Below are positions 1 through 5,018 of a stretch of 5,351 nucleotides of DNA, one piece after another. The stretch covers positions 1 to 5,351 of the forward strand of contig CAZPGS010000062.1 of NCBI GenBank assembly GCA_964586135.1. The letters are read 5' to 3'. Under the pieces are notes generated by a model. It saw only the letters and a program-made list of their open reading frames with translations. It had not been told where the DNA came from and did no database searches. How positions within the stretch are numbered: position 1 is the first letter of the stretch; every line of letters starts with the position of its first letter. This stretch comes from WYZ-LMO8 sp964586135. Lineage in GTDB: Archaea; Thermoproteota; Methanomethylicia; Nezhaarchaeales; WYZ-LMO8. A program made the translations under genes and the position numbers.

Positions 1-695
1 ATGAGCCAATCGAGCACGTAGCCCAGCCTGCTCTGCCTCAGGGCCAGCGACTCCCTGCCCGAGTACTCCGTCCTGAACCTCGACATCAGGGAGTCCACGA
101 TGACTAGCTTAACGCCCTCCTCGACTGCTCGCACGAGGTCCGAGGTGGTCACTTGGAGGAGGTGGTCTGTGTTCATCACGTCTATGACATAGACGTTGCC
201 AAGCGCGTAGTCTGGGTCTAGCCCGAACCTCTCGGCCACGGCCCTTATCCTGCTAGGGCTGAAGGTCCCCTCGGCGTCCATGAAGTAGCACTTGCCCCCG
301 AGCCCTCCCTTGTTGGCCGAGAGCTGCACCGTGACCGACAATTGAAGGCAGAGCTGCGTCTTACCAGTACCGGGCTGCCCGCAGAGCTCGTATATCGCCC
401 TAGGCCTCATGCCGCCCAAGAGCGAGTCTATGCTCTTGACCCCAGTCGTCAGCTGGGGCTGGGGCCTCTGAGCTGAGTGCTCCGAGGCCCTGACCGCCCT
501 CAGCGGCATGAAGAGGCTCCTGGCGTGGGCCAGTGCCCTCCTCAAGGACCTCTCGTCGGCGTCAACCATGCCGAGGAGCTCGTCGAGGTTGAAGAGCGAC
601 AGGTGCTTGGCCGAGCGTATGCCGATGCTCCGGAGCTTCTCGGCCGTCTTGGGCCCTATGCCATCTAAGTCCTCGAGCTTGACGTTCTCGCTCAC
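1..695 (-). CDS. radA: RadA recombinase (RecA/Rad51 family), C-terminus cut by window edge
   Basis: DNA strand-exchange recombinase that forms ATP-dependent filaments on ssDNA. I translated 231 codons; the rest lies off the left edge. Residues 7-41 form the helix-hairpin-helix DNA-binding domain (LEDLDGIGPKTAEKL). A linker follows (60-84), then the RecA core: Walker A GQPGTGKTQ at 106-114, catalytic Glu142 in DAEGTF, Walker B LVIVDS at 197-202, then FRTEYSGRESLALRQ as in archaeal RadA. Having both the HhH domain and the core argues for true RadA rather than RadB or RadC-type paralogs, which lack HhH. The GTG start at 695 overlaps the upstream stop (GTGA) and has GGAGG nine bases upstream (705-709). 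Oddities: the interface motif FxxA reads FMPL (62-65), Walker A is GQPGTGKT where most archaeal RadA have GEFGSGKT, and the usual LLGGGIET is altered to LLGGMRPR. It is the last visible gene of a four-gene cassette. Confidence 0.93.
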   Translation of the reverse strand, partial: MSENVKLEDLDGIGPKTAEKLRSIGIRSAKHLSLFNLDELLGMVDADERSLRRALAHARSLFMPLRAVRASEHSAQRPQPQLTTGVKSIDSLLGGMRPRAIYELCGQPGTGKTQLCLQLSVTVQLSANKGGLGGKCYFMDAEGTFSPSRIRAVAERFGLDPDYALGNVYVIDVMNTDHLLQVTTSDLVRAVEEGVKLVIVDSLMSRFRTEYSGRESLALRQSRLGYVLDWL

Positions 696-1030
696 CTAGA
701 CCCGCCTCCGAGCTCCTTGACCAGGAGATTTATGGCCGCCAAGGCCTTGAGGGCCAGAGTTAGCCGGGACTCCTCCTCTCCCTGCTGGACCTCAGAGACC
801 AAGGCCTGGCATGACTCGGATATGGCCTGGAACTCCGGCAGGCTGTAGTCCTCTACGAATAGTGTCCTCTCCTCTCGAGACCTCTTCGGCCTCAGCCTTA
901 TCTCCCTCTTGACCCTCCAGCCCTTCTCTGCCCTGTAGAGCGTGAAGGAGACGAGGTACAGGCCCTTGTGCGACGCCCCCGCAACCCAGGTCAAGGAGCA
1001 TCTCCTCCTCTCTATCCTCGTGCCAACCAC
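692..1030 (-). CDS. Small basic protein, possible ssDNA-binding (PC4- or ThermoDBP-like shape)
   Basis: 112 residues from GTG 1030; not recognised by family. Residues 14-60 alternate hydrophobic and charged residues as beta strands do, with exposed aromatics (W15, Y25, F29, Y32, W38) and a very basic stretch (KREIRLRPKRSREER). Residues 64-112 read as amphipathic helices. A beta sheet followed by a helix is the layout of PC4-like ssDNA binders, and a basic sheet plus helical dimer region is also the layout of ThermoDBP; this is resemblance only. The stop overlaps the radA GTG by GTGA, so coupling to RadA is likely. Start uncertain: GTG 1030 would overlap the upstream gene by 19 bases, whereas an in-frame TTG at 994 has AGGAGGAG well placed upstream and would give 100 residues while keeping all the patterned sequence. 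An ATG at 1001 is out of frame. Confidence 0.72.
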   Translation of the reverse strand: MVGTRIERRRCSLTWVAGASHKGLYLVSFTLYRAEKGWRVKREIRLRPKRSREERTLFVEDYSLPEFQAISESCQALVSEVQQGEEESRLTLALKALAAINLLVKELGGGSR

Positions 1031-2289
1031 CCCTCGAGCGCCTCTAGCTCCTCTATGGCGCTCAGCCCTCGGACGGTTATCTTGAGCCAGTACTTGCCGT
1101 CGGCCCCGACGACCTCGCTCGCGAGCCCGTGCATTAGGAGAGCGTTCACAAGCCTCGAGGCCTCGAGCGACGATACGTCCAGCCTGTGCATCGCGTAGGA
1201 TATCACCGAGTCCCTCGTAGAGGGCCCGTCCCTGAGGAAGCTCAGGACCTCGTAGGCCATCCTCGCCTTGCTTCCCAGCTTGGCGTAGAGGGTGGGCCTC
1301 GGAACCTCGGGGGGCAACTTCGCCTCAGCCGCCACCGTGATCTTGACGGTCTCCTCGAGCGGCACCTCAACGACGCCGGCCGAGCTCACGAGCTTATAGG
1401 CGAACCTCTCCCTGCTGTTGAGCAGCTTGAGGGCCCTCAACCCCAGCAAGACGCTCAGATCCCTAGCGTCCTCTGCCGTCAGGGGCGCGCCGACCATCAG
1501 AGCTCGAGACCTGGACCTGAGCTCCAGCGGCAGGGCCGACGCGCTACCAGCGCACATCACCACGATCGAACCCGAATCGTCCAGCTTGTTCAGCAAGTCG
1601 ACTGCGAGTCTGTAAGCGGGCCCCAGGAACCCCCTCAGCAAGTCCAAGTCGCACACGGCCACTACTCCTCTGAGGCCGCTCTTCAGCACGTGCATCAAAA
1701 CGGCCATGGAGATCGCGGCGGCGTAGCTCGGGGGCAGCTCAGCCATGGAGATTGCCGAGCGAGGCTCCAAGTCGCCTCCTTTGCACGCCGCCCCAAGCCT
1801 ACCCCTCTCCATGGCCTCTAGCGCTTCCACTAAGTTAACCGCGTCTCGGCTCGCGAGCTCCGTCGACTCTATCTCGAGGGCCGATATCACGTCCTCGACC
1901 GAGGGCTCCTTGTTGCCGGAATAGGCCCTCACCAAGGCCCTCTTGAGCGCCGAGGCCTGCGCGCTGTTCAGGCCGAAGGCCCCTCTAAAGACCTCAGAGA
2001 TGAATATCGCGTAAGAGGTCCTGTCGCCTACCGGCTTGAAGGGGTTGAAGGAGGAGTTGAGGCCAAGGCTCAAGTGCCGAAGCCCTCGAGGGGCCTCGGT
2101 AGCGTAGGGCAGCAACGCCACGACCTCCGTCGAGTCGGCCACCTGTCCAATCAAGTGGCTCGCAACGCTCAGGCTCCAAGCGCCGCTTATGATCAAAGGC
2201 CTCTCGCTCCTCAAGTCCATCCTCAACTCGTCGACGACCGCCTCGGCGCTCAGATCCACCACCCAGCCCACCTCCACCACGAGGCTCAC
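1012..2289 (-). CDS. Degenerate HerA/VirB4-like ATPase with C-terminal winged helix
   Basis: 425 residues. The pattern follows the HerA/VirB4 ATPase core without its catalytic residues. The first strand and P-loop position reads LIISGAWSLSVASHLIGQ (32-49), so G36 remains but the Walker Lys and Ser/Thr are Val42 and Ala43. The post-Walker region keeps the family pattern: FNPF at 81-84, then a helix with VFRGAFGLNSAQASALKRAL. At 181-202 MAELPPSYAAAISMAVLMHV matches the segment before Walker B; Walker B reads VVAVCDLDLL (209-218) instead of hhhhDEAH. The following strand reads IVVMCAGSASALP where active relatives have a Gln (ATQ..SDLP). The last ~80 residues resemble a winged helix, common at the C-terminus of archaeal P-loop ATPases. 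The GTG start overlaps the upstream stop by GTGA; GTG 2262 is a rival start with a better SD. Probably no ATPase activity; a DNA-binding or scaffold role with the upstream membrane gene is inferred. Confidence 0.75.
   Translation of the reverse strand: MSLVVEVGWVVDLSAEAVVDELRMDLRSERPLIISGAWSLSVASHLIGQVADSTEVVALLPYATEAPRGLRHLSLGLNSSFNPFKPVGDRTSYAIFISEVFRGAFGLNSAQASALKRALVRAYSGNKEPSVEDVISALEIESTELASRDAVNLVEALEAMERGRLGAACKGGDLEPRSAISMAELPPSYAAAISMAVLMHVLKSGLRGVVAVCDLDLLRGFLGPAYRLAVDLLNKLDDSGSIVVMCAGSASALPLELRSRSRALMVGAPLTAEDARDLSVLLGLRALKLLNSRERFAYKLVSSAGVVEVPLEETVKITVAAEAKLPPEVPRPTLYAKLGSKARMAYEVLSFLRDGPSTRDSVISYAMHRLDVSSLEASRLVNALLMHGLASEVVGADGKYWLKITVRGLSAIEELEALEGWLARG
2269..2275 (-). promoter_or_regulatory. 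Strong internal SD that may set an alternative start of the ATPase-like gene
   Basis: On the minus strand this reads GGAGGTG, nearly the full archaeal anti-SD complement, and is followed after six bases by an in-frame GTG at 2262. The annotated GTG at 2289 has only a weak AGGGGTG upstream. Starting at 2262 would remove nine residues before any conserved part and replace the GTGA overlap by a 23-base gap. The codons here (repeated GTG and GAG) could also create the match by chance. Confidence 0.45.
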
Positions 2290-2912
2290 GCCACGACACC
2301 CCTGACGGTCCTCACGAGCTCGTCGAACTCCAGCACTTGGACCTCTGACCTAGGGAGCCTGGCCTTCACGGCGCCTACGGCCGTGGCGAGCCCCTTGACC
2401 ACGTCGTCCACGGCCTCCTTGGCCGCCTCTTGGAAGTCCTTTGTGAGGGGCTTGCGGGTCTTCACCATTATCACTAAGCGGGGCTCGCCCGAGGACTTCC
2501 TCGACACTATGAGGTTGCTCTCAAAGCCCGCCTTGGCCGCGGCGTCGACGGCGCTCAAGAGCTCGACAACGGCGCCTCCGCCGAGAGACTTGACCTCTAG
2601 GCACCCCAAGCCCAGGGCCTCGGCGCCGTTCTTGACGATGATTGCCGGCCCGACGCCCTCGACCTCGTACACTTGGAGGTCGCCTATGACGGAGGTAGCT
2701 TCAGCGCGCCCCTCGCCCCTATTGAGCTTGGGCCACTTGACCGCCTTGGCCCGCTTGTAGAGCCGCCTCCCCACCTTGTACGCGACGTAGATGGCCAGCG
2801 GTATCAGGAGCCAAGGGCATGCGGCCGCTAGCAACAGCACTAGGAGCATCAGCAGTACCGTCTTGAGGCCTACGATCCTCCTCTTGGTGCCTCCCTCAAG
2901 GCTCTTCACCAC
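2286..2912 (-). CDS. Membrane-anchored protein, likely N-terminal module of a split HerA/VirB4-like ATPase
   Basis: 208 residues. A short basic head (K3-K17) is followed by a hydrophobic block at 18-47, with PW at 33-34 near the middle, read as a two-helix hairpin or one long membrane segment; the next residues (RRLYKRAK) suggest a cytoplasmic soluble part. Residues 70-208 are an alpha/beta domain: a strand pair around YEVEGVGPAIIVKNG, then ELLSAVDAAAKAGFESNLIVSRK, a strand LVIMVKTRK, two helices, and VQVLEFDELVRTVRG. This order, ending in a polypeptide that hands over to an ATPase, resembles the N-terminal domain of membrane-anchored archaeal VirB4/HerA-like proteins; that is my inference. 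It is the first gene after the promoter and its stop overlaps the GTG of the degenerate ATPase (GTGA), which supports the two acting as one complex. Start: GTG 2912 and GTG 2909 are adjacent; GGTGAGG at 2915-2921 suits 2909 slightly better. Confidence 0.75.
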   Translation of the reverse strand: MVKSLEGGTKRRIVGLKTVLLMLLVLLLAAACPWLLIPLAIYVAYKVGRRLYKRAKAVKWPKLNRGEGRAEATSVIGDLQVYEVEGVGPAIIVKNGAEALGLGCLEVKSLGGGAVVELLSAVDAAAKAGFESNLIVSRKSSGEPRLVIMVKTRKPLTKDFQEAAKEAVDDVVKGLATAVGAVKARLPRSEVQVLEFDELVRTVRGVVA

Positions 2913-2914
2913 GG

Positions 2915-2921
2915 CCTCACC
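2915..2921 (-). promoter_or_regulatory. SD of the first gene of the radA cassette
   Basis: Minus strand GGTGAGG, complementary to the 3' end of archaeal 16S rRNA (GGTGA core at 2921-2917). Spacing is four bases to GTG 2912 and seven to GTG 2909, which favours the second GTG as the start. Confidence 0.6.
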
Positions 2922-2944
2922 GAGCCAACGAGGCGCTGAAGGAG

Positions 2945-2952
2945 GCTAAAAG
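2945..2952 (-). promoter_or_regulatory. Candidate TATA box of the radA cassette
   Basis: The minus strand reads CTTTTAGC. Its centre lies about 37 bases upstream of GTG 2912, so transcription would start near 2922 and give a leader of about ten bases that just includes the GGTGAGG SD. The match to the archaeal TATA consensus is modest, but it is the only AT-rich stretch in an otherwise GC-rich leader region. The upstream side, where the B recognition element (BRE) should sit, is occupied by a perfect palindrome. Confidence 0.5.
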
Positions 2953-2953
2953 T

Positions 2954-2971
2954 CGCGAGGGCGCCCTCGCG
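2954..2971. promoter_or_regulatory. Perfect 18-bp palindrome, candidate operator
   Basis: CGCGAGGGCGCCCTCGCG is identical on both strands with no spacer. It begins one base from the TATA-like box of the radA cassette, on the side where TFB contacts the BRE. A dimeric regulator bound here would block TFB loading. It lies outside both assigned coding regions. Its GC-rich composition makes a chance palindrome less unlikely than in average DNA, and no known regulator is recognised. Confidence 0.5.
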
Positions 2972-3047
2972 CGCTCGAGAGCCGTTGAGGCGTCGATGCA
3001 GGAGCGCGCGCCCCTGCGTTGCACTGAGCGGGCGCTTCAGCCAGCTT

Positions 3048-3060
3048 GCAAAGCTTAAAG
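3048..3060 (+). promoter_or_regulatory. BRE plus TATA-like box for the uracil-DNA glycosylase gene
   Basis: GCAAAG (3048-3053, BRE-like) runs directly into CTTAAAG (3054-3060, TATA-like). The TATA centre is 27 bases before GTG 3084, so transcription should begin at or next to the start codon and yield a leaderless mRNA, a common arrangement in crenarchaea. This placement is a main reason for choosing GTG 3084 over the upstream GTG at 2985. Confidence 0.6.
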
Positions 3061-3083
3061 GGCCCTTTGAGGAGCTGTTTCGT

Positions 3084-3719
3084 GTGACGGGCCTCGACGA
3101 GAAGGCTAGGGCTCTGGCAGAGGTGGCCGAAGAGGTCGCGAGGTGCAGGAAGTGCAGGCTCTGGTCCTCGAGGACCAACCCCGTCCCCGGCTACGGCAAC
3201 CAAGACGCGGACGTCATGTTCGTCGGAGAGGCCCCGGGGTACAACGAGGACCTTGAGGGCAAGCCCTTCGTCGGGGCCGCTGGCAAGTTCTTGGACCAGC
3301 TCTTGGGCCTCGCCGGGCTCAGGAGGAGCGAGGTCTTCATAGCAAACGTCTTGAAGTGCAGGCCTCCGGGAAACAGGGATCCGCTACCCGACGAGGTCGA
3401 GGCCTGCGGCCCCTACCTCGACAGGCAGATATCAACGATCAGGCCCAAGCTCGTCGTCTGCCTCGGCAGGTACTCGGCGAGCTACGTGCTCTCGAGGGGC
3501 GGTGTGAGGGTGCGCTCCAGAGCCGGGGGCACGAGCATATCGGCCGTCAGGGGGCAGGTGTTCAAGGTGCGTTTTAATGGCCTCGAGTTCTTGGCCATGC
3601 CAACGTACCACCCAGCTGCGGGCCTCTACAACCCGAAGCTGAAGGACAAGCTCATGGAGGGCTTCCTCTCCATAGGGAGGGTCCTAAGGGGTATAAAAGA
3701 GGGCTCGATACCGATCTAG
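3084..3719 (+). CDS. udg: Family 4 uracil-DNA glycosylase (4Fe-4S)
   Basis: Removes uracil from DNA, starting base-excision repair of deaminated cytosine, which matters at high temperature. With GTG 3084 as residue 1 the protein has 211 residues, the usual size. Four cluster cysteines are in place: C21 and C24 (CRKC), C92 (LKCRPPGNRDP) and C108 (EACGPYLDRQ). Motif 1 is GEAPGYNED (48-56), with E49 marking family 4 rather than family 5 (GLAPA); FVGAAGK follows at 62-68, and motif 2 is YHPAA with H176. The open frame extends up to GTG 2985, but those 33 residues lack family similarity and overlap the promoter, so I excluded them. The gene is divergent from the radA cassette and 54 bases ahead of a same-strand gene. 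No obvious PCNA-binding motif is seen at the C-terminus. Confidence 0.96.
   Translation: MTGLDEKARALAEVAEEVARCRKCRLWSSRTNPVPGYGNQDADVMFVGEAPGYNEDLEGKPFVGAAGKFLDQLLGLAGLRRSEVFIANVLKCRPPGNRDPLPDEVEACGPYLDRQISTIRPKLVVCLGRYSASYVLSRGGVRVRSRAGGTSISAVRGQVFKVRFNGLEFLAMPTYHPAAGLYNPKLKDKLMEGFLSIGRVLRGIKEGSIPI
3692..3699 (+). promoter_or_regulatory. Candidate TATA box for the downstream Rossmann/Cys gene
   Basis: TATAAAAG, a good archaeal TATA match, lies inside the last codons of the glycosylase gene. Transcription would start near 3722, just after that gene's stop, leaving a leader of about 50 bases before GTG 3774. The bases also encode Gly-Ile-Lys, so a coding coincidence is possible. Confidence 0.45.
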
Positions 3720-3761
3720 CCGAGTCTCGCGCTTAGGAGTATGGGATGATGAAGAAGGGAT

Positions 3762-3768
3762 GAGGGGG
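3762..3768 (+). promoter_or_regulatory. SD that fixes the start at GTG 3774
   Basis: GAGGGGG lies five bases before GTG 3774 and supports this start rather than a later one. It follows a run of very short ATG-initiated frames (from 3741 and 3746) that end in TGA and look incidental. Confidence 0.5.
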
Positions 3769-3773
3769 TCCTC

Positions 3774-4538
3774 GTGCCCGGAATCCGCGGGACTGACCCT
3801 AGGAGGCCCTTAGTCTTCATAGCCGGCGGAGGGGCCTTTGGCTCGAGGGCCTTGAGCGACGTGCGCAAGACTATGAGGGGCGCAAGGGTCTTGGTGGCCG
3901 ATGTCGACGAGGGCTGCCTCGCGAGAGAGCTCGTCGACGCCGTCGTTCAAAAGGAGGAAGTGAGCGAGGAGAGGCTCAAGACCTTTGAGTCGATACTAGT
4001 GGTCGGCGACGGGGCCGAGGTACTGAGCAAGGCTCTGCGCATGGGCTTCAAGCCCAAGGTCGTCGTTCCAGCAATCCCCAAGCACTTCGCAGCCGACTTC
4101 TTGAGGCGAGAGCTCGAGCTACGGGGCCGTAGGGTCTCGCCAGAGCCCCTTGCATTGGAGGGAGCATTGAGGTCATTCCCGAGGGACTTGGTGCTCAGCG
4201 CCAGCGCCGAGAGCGCGATGTTCACGTCTAGCTACATGCCGCCTCGGTCCAAGTGTAACGTCCCGTGCTCTCAACCGAACATATGTCCGGTGACCGGGAG
4301 GTTCAAGCCCAAGCCCATGTTCGAGCTCATGAAGGCTGCGCTACGCTCGACCGGCGTGGCCTTGGTGCTGGAGGTCAGGAGACTAGGCGACTTCAGCGGC
4401 GGCTTTGACTTTGACGAGCTGTGGAGCTTCATTAGGGAGGTGGAGGCCATCAAGGAGGATCTGGTGCTAGCGATAGCGACCGCCTGCAGGTGCCACGGCG
4501 TGGCAAACTTCTTCAAGCTCGCGCAATCGAAGACCTAA
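3774..4538 (+). CDS. Rossmann-like protein with five-cysteine C-terminal half, function unknown
   Basis: 254 residues; family not recognised. The N-terminal half looks like a nucleotide-binding Rossmann fold: strand VFIAGGGAFGSRAL (14-27, a GxGxxG-like loop GGGAFG), then strand VLVADVD (39-45) ending in acidic residues where NAD-binding folds hold the ribose, then ILVVGDG (74-80) and VVVPAIPKH (96-104). The second half has C161-x3-C165-x5-C171 followed by PVTGRFKPKPMFELM, and near the end C238-x-C240-H241 (ACRCHG). Five cysteines and a His could hold an Fe-S cluster or zinc; the first three do not fit the CxxxCxxC radical-SAM motif. Possible roles are an NAD-linked redox enzyme or a metal-cofactor enzyme; neither is proven. 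No signal peptide or membrane helix. It is downstream of the glycosylase with its own possible promoter and ends at a hairpin terminator. Confidence 0.85.
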   Translation: MPGIRGTDPRRPLVFIAGGGAFGSRALSDVRKTMRGARVLVADVDEGCLARELVDAVVQKEEVSEERLKTFESILVVGDGAEVLSKALRMGFKPKVVVPAIPKHFAADFLRRELELRGRRVSPEPLALEGALRSFPRDLVLSASAESAMFTSSYMPPRSKCNVPCSQPNICPVTGRFKPKPMFELMKAALRSTGVALVLEVRRLGDFSGGFDFDELWSFIREVEAIKEDLVLAIATACRCHGVANFFKLAQSKT

Positions 4539-4582
4539 GGGCTTCGCTCAGCCCGGCTCTAGCGAGCTAAGCCCCGTTTTCT
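4539..4582 (+). terminator. Hairpins followed by T-run after the Rossmann/Cys gene
   Basis: Directly after the TAA, GGGCT/AGCCC (4539-4543 and 4550-4554) forms a five-pair stem with a six-base loop. A second imperfect hairpin (4555-4573, GGCT/AAGCC ends) follows, then GTTTTCT (4576-4582). Archaeal termination depends mainly on the T-run; this one is short, so efficiency is uncertain. Confidence 0.5.
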
Positions 4583-4603
4583 CGGTCGCCAGCGCCTTCG
4601 AAG

Positions 4604-4626
4604 TGAAAGGTGGAGGGCGCCTTTCA
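4604..4626. repeat. Inverted repeat (hairpin), seven-pair stem
   Basis: TGAAAGG (4604-4610) and CCTTTCA (4620-4626) are exact complements around a nine-base spacer. No T-run follows, so it is not an obvious terminator. Confidence 0.5.
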
Positions 4627-4697
4627 ACGGAGGGCGAATTAGCGAGTGCTTGCTCAGGGCCCTTTGCGAGAGGCGAACAACTGAGCTGACCGCTAGA

Positions 4698-4728
4698 GCT
4701 GGCCTTCAAGAGGGCCAGCCACTCTGGC
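4698..4728. repeat. Competing hairpins with faint tRNA-like features
   Basis: GCTGGCC (4698-4704) pairs exactly with GGCCAGC (4713-4719) around TTCAAGAG. Part of the second arm can instead pair downstream: GCCAG (4714-4718) with CTGGC (4724-4728). The two folds exclude each other. The loop resembles a CAA-anticodon loop, but it has eight bases and no T-stem follows, so I do not call a tRNA. Confidence 0.4.
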
Positions 4729-4824
4729 GCACCGGGCCACGATTCGAGTCACGATGCTTGCATGGTCTGAGAGCTAGGCTCGCCGCAACAAATTTGATGC
4801 GATTAAGACGGGAAGGTAGTGCTC

Positions 4825-4856
4825 GAAAACAATAATACAAGAAAACAATAATACAA
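4825..4856. repeat. Perfect tandem duplication of a 16-bp AT-rich unit
   Basis: GAAAACAATAATACAA occurs twice in direct succession (4825-4840, 4841-4856) without a mismatch. Its AT-rich composition contrasts sharply with the GC-rich surroundings. Exactly identical copies point to a recent slippage or recombination event, or to a binding-site pair. Confidence 0.85.
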
Positions 4857-4867
4857 GGCTAGCCTTG
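4854..4867. repeat. Perfect 14-bp palindrome abutting the tandem repeat
   Basis: CAAGGCTAGCCTTG is identical on both strands and overlaps the last three bases of the tandem duplication. It could be a protein-binding site or the end of a lost mobile element; no inverted-repeat partner was seen. Confidence 0.6.
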
Positions 4868-5018
4868 ACAGGCAGGGTAGGCCTTCGTGTCGTTAGACGT
4901 CCGCTCGCGAGGGCGCTGTAGATGAACTCGATGGTGAAGATAGTTAAGGAGGGGACGAGAGACGTGCCTGGCTGAGAGGGCGCGCCAGTCCTCATATGCC
5001 GCGGAGGGGACTACAGGG

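Noticed and set aside
792..1001. ATG 1001 frame with a good SD inside the small radA-cassette gene
   Set aside because: Gives a Gly/Arg-rich shadow peptide, while the overlapping frame has strand/helix patterning and the GTGA link to radA.
1186..1821. Long plus-strand frame opposite the ATPase-like gene
   Set aside because: Antisense shadow: rich in Gln, His, Arg and Gly as expected from reading GC-rich coding DNA backwards, with no motif; the minus-strand protein carries the fold pattern.
2074..2760. Plus-strand 228-residue frame across the ATPase/membrane gene junction
   Set aside because: Low-complexity Ser/Thr/Ala composition and no motif; it spans two well-supported minus-strand genes.
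2985..3083. N-terminal extension of the uracil-DNA glycosylase to GTG 2985
   Set aside because: The 33 residues lack family similarity and overlap the BRE/TATA promoter; GTG 3084 fits both family length and promoter spacing.
3741..3763. Leader peptide (short ATG frames ending in TGA) before the Rossmann/Cys gene
   Set aside because: Only two to five codons, no SD of its own; such frames are expected by chance in this purine-rich leader.
3746..3796. C/D box guide RNA: ATGATGA (3746-3752) and CTGA (3793-3796)
   Set aside because: No internal D'/C' boxes, no terminal stem, and it would run into the start of the Rossmann/Cys gene.
4650..4835. Plus-strand 61-residue frame
   Set aside because: Arg-rich low-information sequence running through the hairpins; no SD or family features.
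4774..4995. Minus-strand 73-residue hydrophobic frame
   Set aside because: Part of its hydrophobic tail is produced by translating the AT-rich tandem duplication; there is no SD, promoter or family motif. Codon choice over 4895-4935 is genome-like, so a relic cannot be excluded.
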